A DNA stretch of 64,000 nucleotides from Haloferula luteola (GTDB lineage Bacteria > Verrucomicrobiota > Verrucomicrobiia > Verrucomicrobiales > Akkermansiaceae). The stretch lies in assembly GCF_014201715.1 (NCBI RefSeq), contig NZ_JACHFD010000014.1, forward strand, positions 48,109-112,108. Reading direction: 5' to 3'. The position numbers and the translations under genes are program-made. Within the stretch, counting starts at the first letter, position 1; every line of letters begins with the position of its first letter. Below, piece by piece: positions 7,979-16,183 of the stretch. The notes under the pieces were generated by a model, which searched no databases, was not told the origin of the DNA, and saw only the letters and a program-made list of their open reading frames with translations.

Positions 7979-9214
7979 TCAGTTGGGTTTCCAAAGATTC
8001 ATGTGATTTTCGACCCAAGCAAAATCCTCCGGATGGTCCTTTTGGTAGCGCAGGTAGCCATCGCGCAACGTCTGTTCCCGGTCGTCGAGGTTCTCTGTTG
8101 TGAGAGGGGTGCCGTAGGTGGCGTCTTCGGGATGGGCGGGTGGCAAGTCCATCATGCGCGAAAGCATGATCGAGCCAAGCGTGGGAAGAGCGTGCGTGCC
8201 ATCTGCCCAGTAGTAGGTGGGTTTGCGGGGTTGGTCGATGGGTGGCAGGGCCTCGCAATTGTAGGGGTGGAAATCGTTGAAGTCCCACAGAGTGATTGAG
8301 GAAGCGTCGTTGCCTTGGGTTTCCTCGGCGATGACTGAAGTCATGATTTCCCGGTCGGTGCGAAAGCCGGGATCGGGGTCGCCTTTGAGTCGAAAGACCG
8401 AGAGGAAAGCGGCGTGATTGGGGGGGATGCAGAGAAACAGCCGCAGATGGTGATCGAGGCAGAAACGGATGATTTGGCGATAGTCTTCCACTTTGTCCGG
8501 GTTGCCGGCGATGCCCTTGTGGCGTTCTTTGATGAATCGGTTGGCCCACATGAACGATTCATATTGGAGGACTTGACGGAGGGGTCGCTTGTCGAGTTGG
8601 CGAACCCATTGCCCCTGGGGACTGTAGGCGGAAAGGCGCTTGGTGAAGCGGTAGTCGAGGGTCTTGACGCTCATCTCGAAGGCGGAGGTGCCAAAGCGAT
8701 AGCGCAGTTCCTTTTCGAAGGGATCTCCGGACTCGCTGAGGGGGGATTCTTGGAAGCCGGCGACGTCGAGGACGTCATGTCGGGAGGTAAGATCGGCAAG
8801 GTCGACGCCGACAACGACCAGCTTGAGAGGTTGCCGTGCGTAAGCATACTCGAGCATGGCCCGATGCTCGGTGATGGTTCCTCCACGCAGAGCGAGGTTG
8901 GCAACCCGCAGGTCTCCGAAGGCGGGATGCTGCGGATCGAAGGCGATGTCGACACGCGAAGATCCGAGCAGAATGGCATCCCATTTTCCACTTCGCACCA
9001 AGCCGGTCTTCCCGAGACGAGGGTGTTTGTGAACGGGTTTGTAGTGGTCAAAACTGGCGGAAGACCAAGGGGAAGGGGTGATCCAGAGAGGGTTCACCCA
9101 AGTGGCGAGAAAGCCAAAGACGAGCATGATGGATCCAAACCATGCCAGCAATCCAAGGGTGTGCTTGCGAAGGCCCTGGCGGGCACGGTGGTAGGAAGGG
9201 TCGGACGCGGACAT
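7979..9214 (-). CDS. membrane-anchored SGNH/DltD-like protein, paralogue 3
   Basis: 411 residues from ATG 9214. A longer frame to 9376 would overlap the preceding gene and adds only Arg/Pro-rich sequence. Features are a membrane helix at about 20-40, NPLWITPSPW, GSSRV at 84-88, a GTITEH segment, and Asp338 and His341 in WADGTHALP. It groups with paralogue 2, sharing the PLWxTPSPW segment. It lies 23 bp after paralogue 2 in the same transcription unit. The acyl-transfer role is inferred from the family and the neighbouring MBOAT genes. Confidence 0.77.
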   Translation of the reverse strand: MSASDPSYHRARQGLRKHTLGLLAWFGSIMLVFGFLATWVNPLWITPSPWSSASFDHYKPVHKHPRLGKTGLVRSGKWDAILLGSSRVDIAFDPQHPAFGDLRVANLALRGGTITEHRAMLEYAYARQPLKLVVVGVDLADLTSRHDVLDVAGFQESPLSESGDPFEKELRYRFGTSAFEMSVKTLDYRFTKRLSAYSPQGQWVRQLDKRPLRQVLQYESFMWANRFIKERHKGIAGNPDKVEDYRQIIRFCLDHHLRLFLCIPPNHAAFLSVFRLKGDPDPGFRTDREIMTSVIAEETQGNDASSITLWDFNDFHPYNCEALPPIDQPRKPTYYWADGTHALPTLGSIMLSRMMDLPPAHPEDATYGTPLTTENLDDREQTLRDGYLRYQKDHPEDFAWVENHMNLWKPN

Positions 9215-9237
9215 GCCAGATGGAGAAAAAGGTCGGA

Positions 9238-10446
9238 TCAAAAACCGCCGCCCTGGTCCTTCAGGACGAGCGAACTGACCCACTCCCAGTCGCGGGCGTG
9301 GGTGCTGCGGTAGGTGGCGTAGCCGAGCGAAATCTCTCGCTCGCGGGAAGAAAGCGATTCGGGGAGGAGAATGCAACCGTAGTTGTCTTGACTGGAGGGA
9401 GTCGAGGAGGGCTGGAGCATTCTTGAGATCATGAGATCACCGAGCTTGGGCGAGCCGTGAATGCCATCGATCCACCAGTGGGCTGAGGCGGTGGGACCCG
9501 CGGGGATGGCTTCGGTGTTGGCTGAGTCGAACCCAGTGAAGTCCCATAGTGAAACCGGGGGGGTATCGGGGTGGGCTTGATTCTCCTCTGCAACGAGGCG
9601 GGTGAGGGCCGATCGTTCGGTAAAAAAGAACGGGTCCTGAACTTCGAGGATGGCCGGAATGGCAGCGGTTGCTGCGTGGTCAGGAGTGAGAAACAGAGTG
9701 ATTTCGACCTGATGGTGGCGGCCTGCTGCGAGGATATCCCGCACGGCCGCCATTTTGACCGAGCTGACTTCGGGAGTGTGACGGCGGGATTTGGCGGTTC
9801 TCAGGGCGACGGGAGCGGAGTCACTCCGAAACATGCTGCGGAAGCCGCGTCCACCGATGGGGTTTCTCCAGAATCCTTGGGGGGTGAAAGGGGCCGGTTC
9901 AAGGGCGCGGCGGGAATTCCAAGTGGCGATCGAAGCGGTGAAGGTGGAAATGCCCACGTATTTTCGGAGGTCGTATTCCAGATTGTCGTTTCGAGGATTG
10001 AGTGGAGATGACGCAAAGCCAGTCACGGATCGAAGGTCGTAGCTGGAGCTGAAATCGTTGAGATCGAGACCGACGAAGATCCGTCGCAAGGAGGGTTGAT
10101 GGTCGAGCGCATAAGCGACCATGGCGGCATTTTCAGTGATGCTGCCGGCCCAGAGGCCGAGATTGATGCCGTGGTGACCGCTCCAAGCAGGCTCGGTCGG
10201 ATCGAAGGCGGCAGCGACGCGGGAAGAACCTGCCACGGCGAAGTCCCATGGCTCCGCTGTCACCATGCCGGCTTTGGCCGTTCGGAGGCTGCGGTAAATT
10301 TGTTTGTAGGGCGCGAATCCGGGATCGGTCCACGGGCTGGGAGTCACCCACAGAGGGTCGATGCGGGTGTTGGCGGCAAAGAATGCCACCAACAGCAGGA
10401 GGAACCCTGCGACCAGCCCTGAGGCGTAGCGGCAATGGCTCCGCAT
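9238..10446 (-). CDS. membrane-anchored SGNH/DltD-like protein, paralogue 2
   Basis: 402 residues from ATG 10446; a TTG at 10482 is less likely. A membrane helix spans about 10-26. It is followed by DPLWVTPSPW, GSSRV at 73-77 and a GSITEN segment, and the C-terminal Asp327 and His330 in WIDGIHGSP complete a plausible SGNH catalytic set. It follows the MBOAT gene at 10502-12052 by 55 bp. Like the other copies it has no cytoplasmic domain, so most of the protein should face the periplasm. Confidence 0.77.
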   Translation of the reverse strand: MRSHCRYASGLVAGFLLLLVAFFAANTRIDPLWVTPSPWTDPGFAPYKQIYRSLRTAKAGMVTAEPWDFAVAGSSRVAAAFDPTEPAWSGHHGINLGLWAGSITENAAMVAYALDHQPSLRRIFVGLDLNDFSSSYDLRSVTGFASSPLNPRNDNLEYDLRKYVGISTFTASIATWNSRRALEPAPFTPQGFWRNPIGGRGFRSMFRSDSAPVALRTAKSRRHTPEVSSVKMAAVRDILAAGRHHQVEITLFLTPDHAATAAIPAILEVQDPFFFTERSALTRLVAEENQAHPDTPPVSLWDFTGFDSANTEAIPAGPTASAHWWIDGIHGSPKLGDLMISRMLQPSSTPSSQDNYGCILLPESLSSREREISLGYATYRSTHARDWEWVSSLVLKDQGGGF

Positions 10447-10501
10447 CGAGCGCCCAGAGCTGGAGCCGAAGAGGGGTGCCAACCGAAGAAGCGGGTTGAG
10501 G

Positions 10502-12052
10502 TTAGAATTGGAAGTAAATGAACTCGCTGAGTTTATCGAACTGATAAAGCGTGGCGAGCATCAGAAGGAGGGTGAATGCGAACCAGCGGCTGTTCGGGCG
10601 CCATTGCCACCATTTTCGTGGACCGATCTGGTAGTCTTCAAAGTGAGATGGGTCCATGGCGGGCTGGTAGCGGCGCATGAATTGCTGGGTATTGGGAACA
10701 AACCAGCAGACGAAGACCAACAGACAGGCACGGAGGGCGTGGCTTTCCTTCACCACTTGCGTGGCGACGTCGGGCCAGCCGCCGAGGCCGTGGAAGCCGA
10801 ACATGGCGGCGAGCATCTCGCGGGTGGCGGCAAGGGCCTTGGTGGTCGAGCCACTGGATCCCAGTTCGAAGGTGCCGGCGCGGAAGGGAACCCAGGCGAT
10901 GATGACCAGAAGGAACGTGATGGCGATGGCCATGGGCTTGGGAACCTTCGGAAGGCCGCGCTTTTTGCGAAGGAAGATCCAGCCGTGGTTCACGCAAAGG
11001 AAGACCCCATGGAGGAGCCCCCAGAGCAGATAGGTCCAGCCTGCACCGTGCCAGAATCCCCCGAGCACCATGGTGATGAGGAGATTGACGTAGCGACGGG
11101 ACTTGCCTTTCCGGTTTCCGCCGAGAGGGATGTAGAGGTAGTCGCGCAGGAAACGGGAAAGGGTGATGTGCCAGCGGCGCCAGAAGTCGACGATGGAGAC
11201 GGCCTTGTAGGGAGAGTGGAAATTGAGAGGTAGGCGAATGCCGAACAAACGGGCGGAGCCGATGGCCATGTCGGTGTAGCCGGAGAAGTCGAAGTAAATC
11301 TGAATGCCGTAGGCGATGGCTCCCGCCCAAGCTTCCAAGAACCCGGGGGGGCGACCGGTGCCTCCAGCCATTTCAAAGATGGCATTGGCGACTGGGGCGA
11401 CGTTGTCGGCGATCACCACCTTTTTGAAGAGGCCGATGATAAGGATTGTGAGGCCAGCGGAAGTGTCGACCCAGCGGTGGTTTTTCCAAGTTTGCTTCTC
11501 GAACTGGGGAAGCATCTCCTTGTGGTGAACGATCGGACCGGCAATCAATTGGGGCCAGAACGAGACGAACAGGAGGTAGTCGGTGAAGCGGTATTCTTCG
11601 GTTTCACCCCTCCAGGCATCGACGAGGTAGGCGATTTGTTGGAAGGTGAAGAAGGAGATGCCCAGAGCGAGGACGACATTGGGAAGGTGGAAGGAGAAAT
11701 CTCCGAGTTGTTCGATGAGCCGGCCGACAAAGCCGGTGTATTTGAAGTAGGCGAGCAGGATCAGGTTGGCGGAGACACCGCTGATCAACAGCGTTTTTCC
11801 CCGGGAAGTGCCACGGTGTCGGGCGAGGTATTCTCCTATCCAAAAGTTGAAGAGACAGGAGCCGAGAATGAGCAGCACATACCAAGGCTTCCAAGGCTGG
11901 GAGGGATCGGGGTTCCACCATCCGTAGTAGACGATACTGGCGATCACCAGCCAAACAAAGGCGGCCCGAACCGCGATGCGTGCCGCGAAGAAAAAGCCTA
12001 TCAGGGCCAGCGGCAGAAACAGCAGAAGGTAAGTGTAGGAATTGAAAATCAT
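10502..12052 (-). CDS. MBOAT family O-acyltransferase (AlgI-like), copy A
   Basis: 516 residues, polytopic. It shares with copy B the start MIFNSYTYLL, ALGISFFTFQQIAYLVDAW, GPIVHHKEMLPQF, WRRWHITLSRFLRDYLYIPLGG and the active-site GGFWHGAGW (His335), with His348 further on. Copy A carries an insertion around residues 48-60 and 186-198 relative to copy B. It is predicted to transfer acyl groups across the inner membrane. It lies between SGNH paralogues 1 and 2, so the array holds two MBOATs and five potential partners. Confidence 0.93.
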   Translation of the reverse strand: MIFNSYTYLLLFLPLALIGFFFAARIAVRAAFVWLVIASIVYYGWWNPDPSQPWKPWYVLLILGSCLFNFWIGEYLARHRGTSRGKTLLISGVSANLILLAYFKYTGFVGRLIEQLGDFSFHLPNVVLALGISFFTFQQIAYLVDAWRGETEEYRFTDYLLFVSFWPQLIAGPIVHHKEMLPQFEKQTWKNHRWVDTSAGLTILIIGLFKKVVIADNVAPVANAIFEMAGGTGRPPGFLEAWAGAIAYGIQIYFDFSGYTDMAIGSARLFGIRLPLNFHSPYKAVSIVDFWRRWHITLSRFLRDYLYIPLGGNRKGKSRRYVNLLITMVLGGFWHGAGWTYLLWGLLHGVFLCVNHGWIFLRKKRGLPKVPKPMAIAITFLLVIIAWVPFRAGTFELGSSGSTTKALAATREMLAAMFGFHGLGGWPDVATQVVKESHALRACLLVFVCWFVPNTQQFMRRYQPAMDPSHFEDYQIGPRKWWQWRPNSRWFAFTLLLMLATLYQFDKLSEFIYFQF

Positions 12053-12125
12053 CGGAGGCGGACCGCGGGAAGGGCGGGATTGGAATGAATCTTCAGGAGC
12101 TGGTCAAGGAGCGTGGGCTGGGGAG

Positions 12126-13352
12126 TCAGGGTCGGGTCGAGGTTTGGGTGACCTTGCGGGCCCACTCGATTTCCTGAGGCATTTGCTGGCGATATTCGGC
12201 TTCGGTGCGGACAAGATCCGCGAGAAAGGCATCAATGTTGGAGCCATCAACATGCCAGCCAAAGGGGGGACCCGCGTGTTCCGGACCCTGGGTGCCGGCG
12301 ATGCGTGCCGCCATGATCGCTCCGAGAAGAGAGTTCGGATGGGAGTGATCGATCCAGTGATCGGTGCCCCCCAAGTGCTTGCCCACGGGGGGGAAAGGTT
12401 CGGTCGTCAGGGGGTGGAATAGGGAGAAGTCCCACCAATCGAGTTGCTGATCGGGGTATTTCAGCCGCATGGCGTCGACGACTGAAGCGAAGTATCGGCG
12501 CTCGGTTTCCCAGACAGGGCCAGGTGCGGGATCTTCACCGAGCCAGGCTTGGGTGAGGGCCTGCATGGGGATGCAGGTGAGCGTGACTCGGATTCCTTGG
12601 CTGAGACAGCGGTCGAGCAATGCCACGAAGCAAGCCTTGCGGGCTTCCCGCAGAGCTTCGGGGTGATTGCCGTACTGTTGATCGCGGCCTTTTTTGCGGT
12701 CGCGGAGGTGCTGGGCGAGAAGTTGCCGGGGTTCGTCAATGTGCCAGGTCAGCCAATCGCCGCGCGGCGAGAATTGGGAGGTCTCGCCCTCGGCGGCTCG
12801 CTTCAGGGTGTCGATGGACCCGATCAGGGTGGAGGTGCCGACGAGGTAGCGTAGGTTTCTTTCCAGTGGAGGGGAGGGGGAAAAGGGCGATTCGTAGAAA
12901 TCGGCCAGAGCTCGACTGTCGCCATCCGACATGAAAGTGCCGTAGTCGAGGTTCAGGATGAGCCAATCGGTTTCAGGAAGGCGATCGAGGGAGTAATGGG
13001 CGACCGTGGTGTTCTCGATGATGTTGCCGCACGGGACACCGACGTTGAGTGCAGGAAGGCCCTGCCAAGCGGGATCGTTGGAACGCATGGCGATGGCCAC
13101 CCGCGAGGAACCGAACATGGCCAGTTGGGTGTCCGGGTGGGTCAGCACGACCCCGGCTTTGCCGGTGCGGGTGTGGCGGGGAAAGTCACGCCAGGGCTCC
13201 AAGGACTTGGAGGAGAGGAAAGTGGGGAGGACCCGCCAGGGGTTGACCACCAGATTGGTGACGCCGATGAGGAGGAGGGTCAGGGCGATGGTGCTGAGGA
13301 TGAACCGGGTGTATCGGCGGTGCGGAACGCAGGGCATCAGGCGCGTAGCCAT
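12126..13352 (-). CDS. membrane-anchored SGNH/DltD-like protein, paralogue 1
   Basis: 408 residues; ATG 13337 is an alternative start. The membrane helix spans about 17-32. NLVVNPWR, TRTGKAG, GSSRV at 81-85 and a NIIENT segment follow, and the terminal DxxH is Asp335/His338 in HWIDHSHPN. This is the first gene of the eight-gene minus-strand unit and the most diverged of the five copies. The unit's promoter should lie in the 175 bp between 13352 and the divergent glycosyltransferase at 13528. Confidence 0.77.
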   Translation of the reverse strand: MATRLMPCVPHRRYTRFILSTIALTLLLIGVTNLVVNPWRVLPTFLSSKSLEPWRDFPRHTRTGKAGVVLTHPDTQLAMFGSSRVAIAMRSNDPAWQGLPALNVGVPCGNIIENTTVAHYSLDRLPETDWLILNLDYGTFMSDGDSRALADFYESPFSPSPPLERNLRYLVGTSTLIGSIDTLKRAAEGETSQFSPRGDWLTWHIDEPRQLLAQHLRDRKKGRDQQYGNHPEALREARKACFVALLDRCLSQGIRVTLTCIPMQALTQAWLGEDPAPGPVWETERRYFASVVDAMRLKYPDQQLDWWDFSLFHPLTTEPFPPVGKHLGGTDHWIDHSHPNSLLGAIMAARIAGTQGPEHAGPPFGWHVDGSNIDAFLADLVRTEAEYRQQMPQEIEWARKVTQTSTRP

Positions 13353-13527
13353 ATCCGAAGGCCCGGAGCTTGTCCAATGCGGCGGGCTTCGTGGTTTGGA
13401 GTGCGGGTTTTCCGCTTGTTGGTGGGCATCGCGTCACGGACGATCCGCCGGGAAATGCCCGCTCGATCCTTGTCAGTCGCCGATTTTGACGGCCACCTGC
13501 CACCCTTTTCAAAGAAGGGAGGGCACG

Positions 13528-14532
13528 ATGTCTGAAGTTCTTCCCGTAGGAATCGTGGTGCCTGTGAAGCAGTGTCGGCCGGCTTTGGATGCCCATATCG
13601 CCGATCTCCTGGAGCTTCTCCCTCATGTGGAGCAGGTGGTGGTGGTCGATAGCGCATCGACGGATGGCACCATGGAAGCGCTCCAGGCGGCGTTGCAGCA
13701 TCCTGGAGCGGAGTTTCACGATCGGCCTCCTGGGCTGTATCAGGCGTGGAATTTTGGGATTTCGCAGGTCACCTCCCGCTACGTTTACATGGCGACCGTA
13801 GGCGACTGTATCGGGCTGAAGGGGTTGCAGCAATTGGTGCAAACGGCGGAGTCGTTGCAGGTTGACGCTGTGATCAGCCCCCCGGAGTTGGTGAATGATT
13901 CGGGCCAGGCGTTGGGGAAGACCTGGCCGGTCCATGAGTTGGTGCGAGAGCGGAAGCTGGAAGCCCCTGTGGTGCTTCCGGTACGAGAATGGTTAGGACG
14001 CTGCCTAGCGGCCTATCCGGCAACCCTGATTGGAAGCAGCGCGAGCAATCTCTACCGTGCCGATTTCCTGCAAGCGCATCCGCTTCCTGTCGAGTATGGC
14101 CATGCCGGAGATGCGGCTTGGGCGGTAAAAATGAGTTTTCAGGCGCGTTGGGCGGTCGATCCCACGGTGCCATCAAAATTTTGGATTCATGAGACGCAAC
14201 CGGGAGTGGTGGGGATTCGCGGCGATCTGGTAGAGCGCTTGTTGGGGGCTCCGGAGGAACTGGCCGCCGAGGCGGAGGGCCGCTGGGCGGAGGATCCCGT
14301 GTTGCCGCGCATCATGGCGGCTTATCGTCAGCTCCAACCGCGCATGGTTTCACGCATGCATGGAATGGCGGCTTATCGCGAGCGCTGTGCAAGCTCTCCC
14401 TGGGCTCAATTTCTCCCATCGGTCCGCAGGTGGCGTCGCCATCTGAGGAAAGAGAAACGAGAGATCGAAGCTCTGCAGGAGAGCATGCAATCCCTGCTCA
14501 CCGAGTATCCGATGGATGGGGAGCGTGGCTAG
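13528..14532 (+). CDS. GT2-like glycosyltransferase
   Basis: 334 residues from ATG 13528, with an AGGGAGG ribosome-binding site about 6 bp upstream. The N-terminus has the Rossmann-like pattern of GT-A family 2 enzymes (GIVVPVKQC, then VVVVDSASTDGTMEAL with Asp41). A canonical DxD is not obvious; VGDC around residue 92 is the nearest. The C-terminus is Arg/Lys/Glu-rich and helical. Its stop TAG forms a CTAG shared with the opposing sulfotransferase gene. The substrate is unknown; the context suggests surface glycan assembly. Confidence 0.72.
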   Translation: MSEVLPVGIVVPVKQCRPALDAHIADLLELLPHVEQVVVVDSASTDGTMEALQAALQHPGAEFHDRPPGLYQAWNFGISQVTSRYVYMATVGDCIGLKGLQQLVQTAESLQVDAVISPPELVNDSGQALGKTWPVHELVRERKLEAPVVLPVREWLGRCLAAYPATLIGSSASNLYRADFLQAHPLPVEYGHAGDAAWAVKMSFQARWAVDPTVPSKFWIHETQPGVVGIRGDLVERLLGAPEELAAEAEGRWAEDPVLPRIMAAYRQLQPRMVSRMHGMAAYRERCASSPWAQFLPSVRRWRRHLRKEKREIEALQESMQSLLTEYPMDGERG

Positions 14533-15257
14533 CGCATGGAGCGACCCAGAAGCCGTTGGATCAGGCTGCAGCGCAGCGTCGAGGCTTCGGCAAGATGCAA
14601 TCGTTTGGCGCAATCGTAGACGGCAAATTCCAATTCATGGCGTTCTCGAAAGGCCTTTTGGGCTTGCTCGCAGATGGTGCCTTCCCTTGAGCAGCGGTTT
14701 TTGACCGGAACATAGCGGGGGGGACGCTTGCCAAGTTTGCGTGCGATCACCGCCATCGAGCAGGAGAGCTTTTCGGTAATCCCGATGTGGACGAAATGCT
14801 CGTGGATCACCTCCTCGTAGTTGTCGATCGAGGTGTCGGTGGGGAAATGTTGAAGCATATCGATGCGGCACTCTCGAAGATAATCGTTGATAGTGAGATC
14901 CAGGGTTTCGGGACTTTGCTTCCAGTCTTTGCCATTTTTTCGAGTGTAGAAATAACGCGAAATGGCCAGCGCAAGAGGATCGCGGAGAATCGTCACGAAC
15001 TGCCGAACCTCGGGGTAGTAATCGGGGATGCCGGCACCGCGGCGACGATTGAAGTGCCCGAAAATCACCGCAGGTTGGGAGGGGCAATGCACCTGTGCCA
15101 AGTCAACGGGAGCGGGCAGGCTGCCGTCCATTTCGTTGATGTAATGGGTGTGAAAATTCGGCTCAAACCACGAACGGACGATATTGCGCGACGAGGTGCC
15201 GCCGGCTTTCGGCATGTGAATGAAAATGAGCGGCTGTTTGGGGTCGTAGGGGATCAA
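14529..15257 (-). CDS. sulfotransferase (family 2-like)
   Basis: 242 residues. The only start consistent with the family N-terminus is a TTG at 15257. The frame upstream runs to a stop with no ATG or GTG. The PAPS 5'-phosphosulfate loop is FIHMPKAGGTSSR (12-24). The 3'-phosphate site is ILRDPLALAISRYFY (Arg92, Ser100). These proteins sulfate carbohydrates using PAPS. It is one of three sulfotransferase genes within 2.7 kb, each of a different subtype, which suggests several sulfation positions on one glycan. Confidence 0.83.
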   Translation of the reverse strand: MIPYDPKQPLIFIHMPKAGGTSSRNIVRSWFEPNFHTHYINEMDGSLPAPVDLAQVHCPSQPAVIFGHFNRRRGAGIPDYYPEVRQFVTILRDPLALAISRYFYTRKNGKDWKQSPETLDLTINDYLRECRIDMLQHFPTDTSIDNYEEVIHEHFVHIGITEKLSCSMAVIARKLGKRPPRYVPVKNRCSREGTICEQAQKAFRERHELEFAVYDCAKRLHLAEASTLRCSLIQRLLGRSMR

Positions 15258-15469
15258 GTCGCAGGTAACGAGTTGGATTTCAGTGAGGTGGTTTTCACTT
15301 TTTCTGAGGCGGCGACCTCATGCATGGGATGAAAGATGATGGGAAGGAAAGCAAATTCGGGGCCGTGACCCTTGAGTCACAACGAGCAAAGCTTGGGGCT
15401 CGTCTCCGGGGAATGGCGGCTCCGGGCTTGCCAGCGGTCGATGCTCCTGTTTTCTCGGTGGAACCCACC

Positions 15470-15505
15470 GACGGTGTGAGAGTTTTCCTCACCGTCTCCA
15501 CTTTT
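15470..15505 (+). terminator. hairpin in the leader of the second sulfotransferase gene
   Basis: GACGGTGTGAG (15470-15480) can pair with CTCACCGTC (15488-15496) with a two-base bulge. A CTTTTTG stretch follows at 15501. It ends about 13 bp before ATG 15518, so it could be an attenuator or leader structure. No test is possible from one sequence. Confidence 0.35.
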
Positions 15506-15517
15506 TGACGACCGAAG

Positions 15518-16165
15518 ATGATTTCCCTCAAACACCAGTTCTTATTCATCCACGTTCCCAAGACCGGGGGAAATAGTATCCAGAATATCCTCAAGGATTA
15601 TTCCGAGGATGACATCGTGATCATGGGCGAACATCAGGATGGGGTGGAGCGTTTTGAGGTTCGCAACGCGAACTATCAAATCACCAAGCACGCGACTCTT
15701 GCTGAATACCGCGAGGTTTTGGACCGTGCGACCTTCGAGAAGTTGTTCAAGTTTGCGACGCTGCGAAATCCATGGGACATGATGATCTCATTTTATTTTT
15801 CTCCGCATCGTAAAGTGAGTGCGTGGGATCGGGATGATTTTCTCTCCTTGTTGGCCGAGACACCGACCCTGAGGCACTACGTGCATTGCCCGAAAGTGGG
15901 AGAGAAGCTTCTTGGCAAGATGGGCTTGGGTGCCAAAGGAAGCCTGACCCAAGACATCGATTTCTTGATCCGTTTTGAGTCGATCGACGAGGACTTCGGT
16001 AAGGTTTGCGATCGGCTGGAGATTCCCCGGGTGGTTTTGCCGAAGCGCAATGCCTCTTCCCGCGCGCACTACTCGAGCTACTACGATGAGGAATTGGTCG
16101 CGAAAGTGGCGGATCGGTTCGCGGAGGAAATCGAGTGGGGGGGCTACCAGTTCGAGCGCGCCTGA
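15518..16165 (+). CDS. sulfotransferase family 2 protein
   Basis: 215 residues. The PAPS loop FIHVPKTGGNSIQN (10-23) and the second PAPS contact FATLRNPWDMMISFYF (Arg83, Ser91) are clear. The length and order match the sulfotransferase family 2 / chondroitin-sulfotransferase-like group. It is transcribed away from the first sulfotransferase gene (260 bp apart) and faces the third, with 18 bp between stops. Role: sulfation of a surface glycan, inferred. Confidence 0.83.
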   Translation: MISLKHQFLFIHVPKTGGNSIQNILKDYSEDDIVIMGEHQDGVERFEVRNANYQITKHATLAEYREVLDRATFEKLFKFATLRNPWDMMISFYFSPHRKVSAWDRDDFLSLLAETPTLRHYVHCPKVGEKLLGKMGLGAKGSLTQDIDFLIRFESIDEDFGKVCDRLEIPRVVLPKRNASSRAHYSSYYDEELVAKVADRFAEEIEWGGYQFERA

Positions 16166-16183
16166 TCGGGCTCCCCGGGCTCC

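Noticed and set aside
8414..9313. Plus-strand open frame of 299 codons opposite SGNH paralogue 3
   Set aside because: Antisense to a well-supported gene, with no domain pattern.
13006..13527. N-terminal extension of the GT2 gene at 13528
   Set aside because: It overlaps SGNH paralogue 1 and is basic, non-conserved sequence; ATG 13528 has a good ribosome-binding site.
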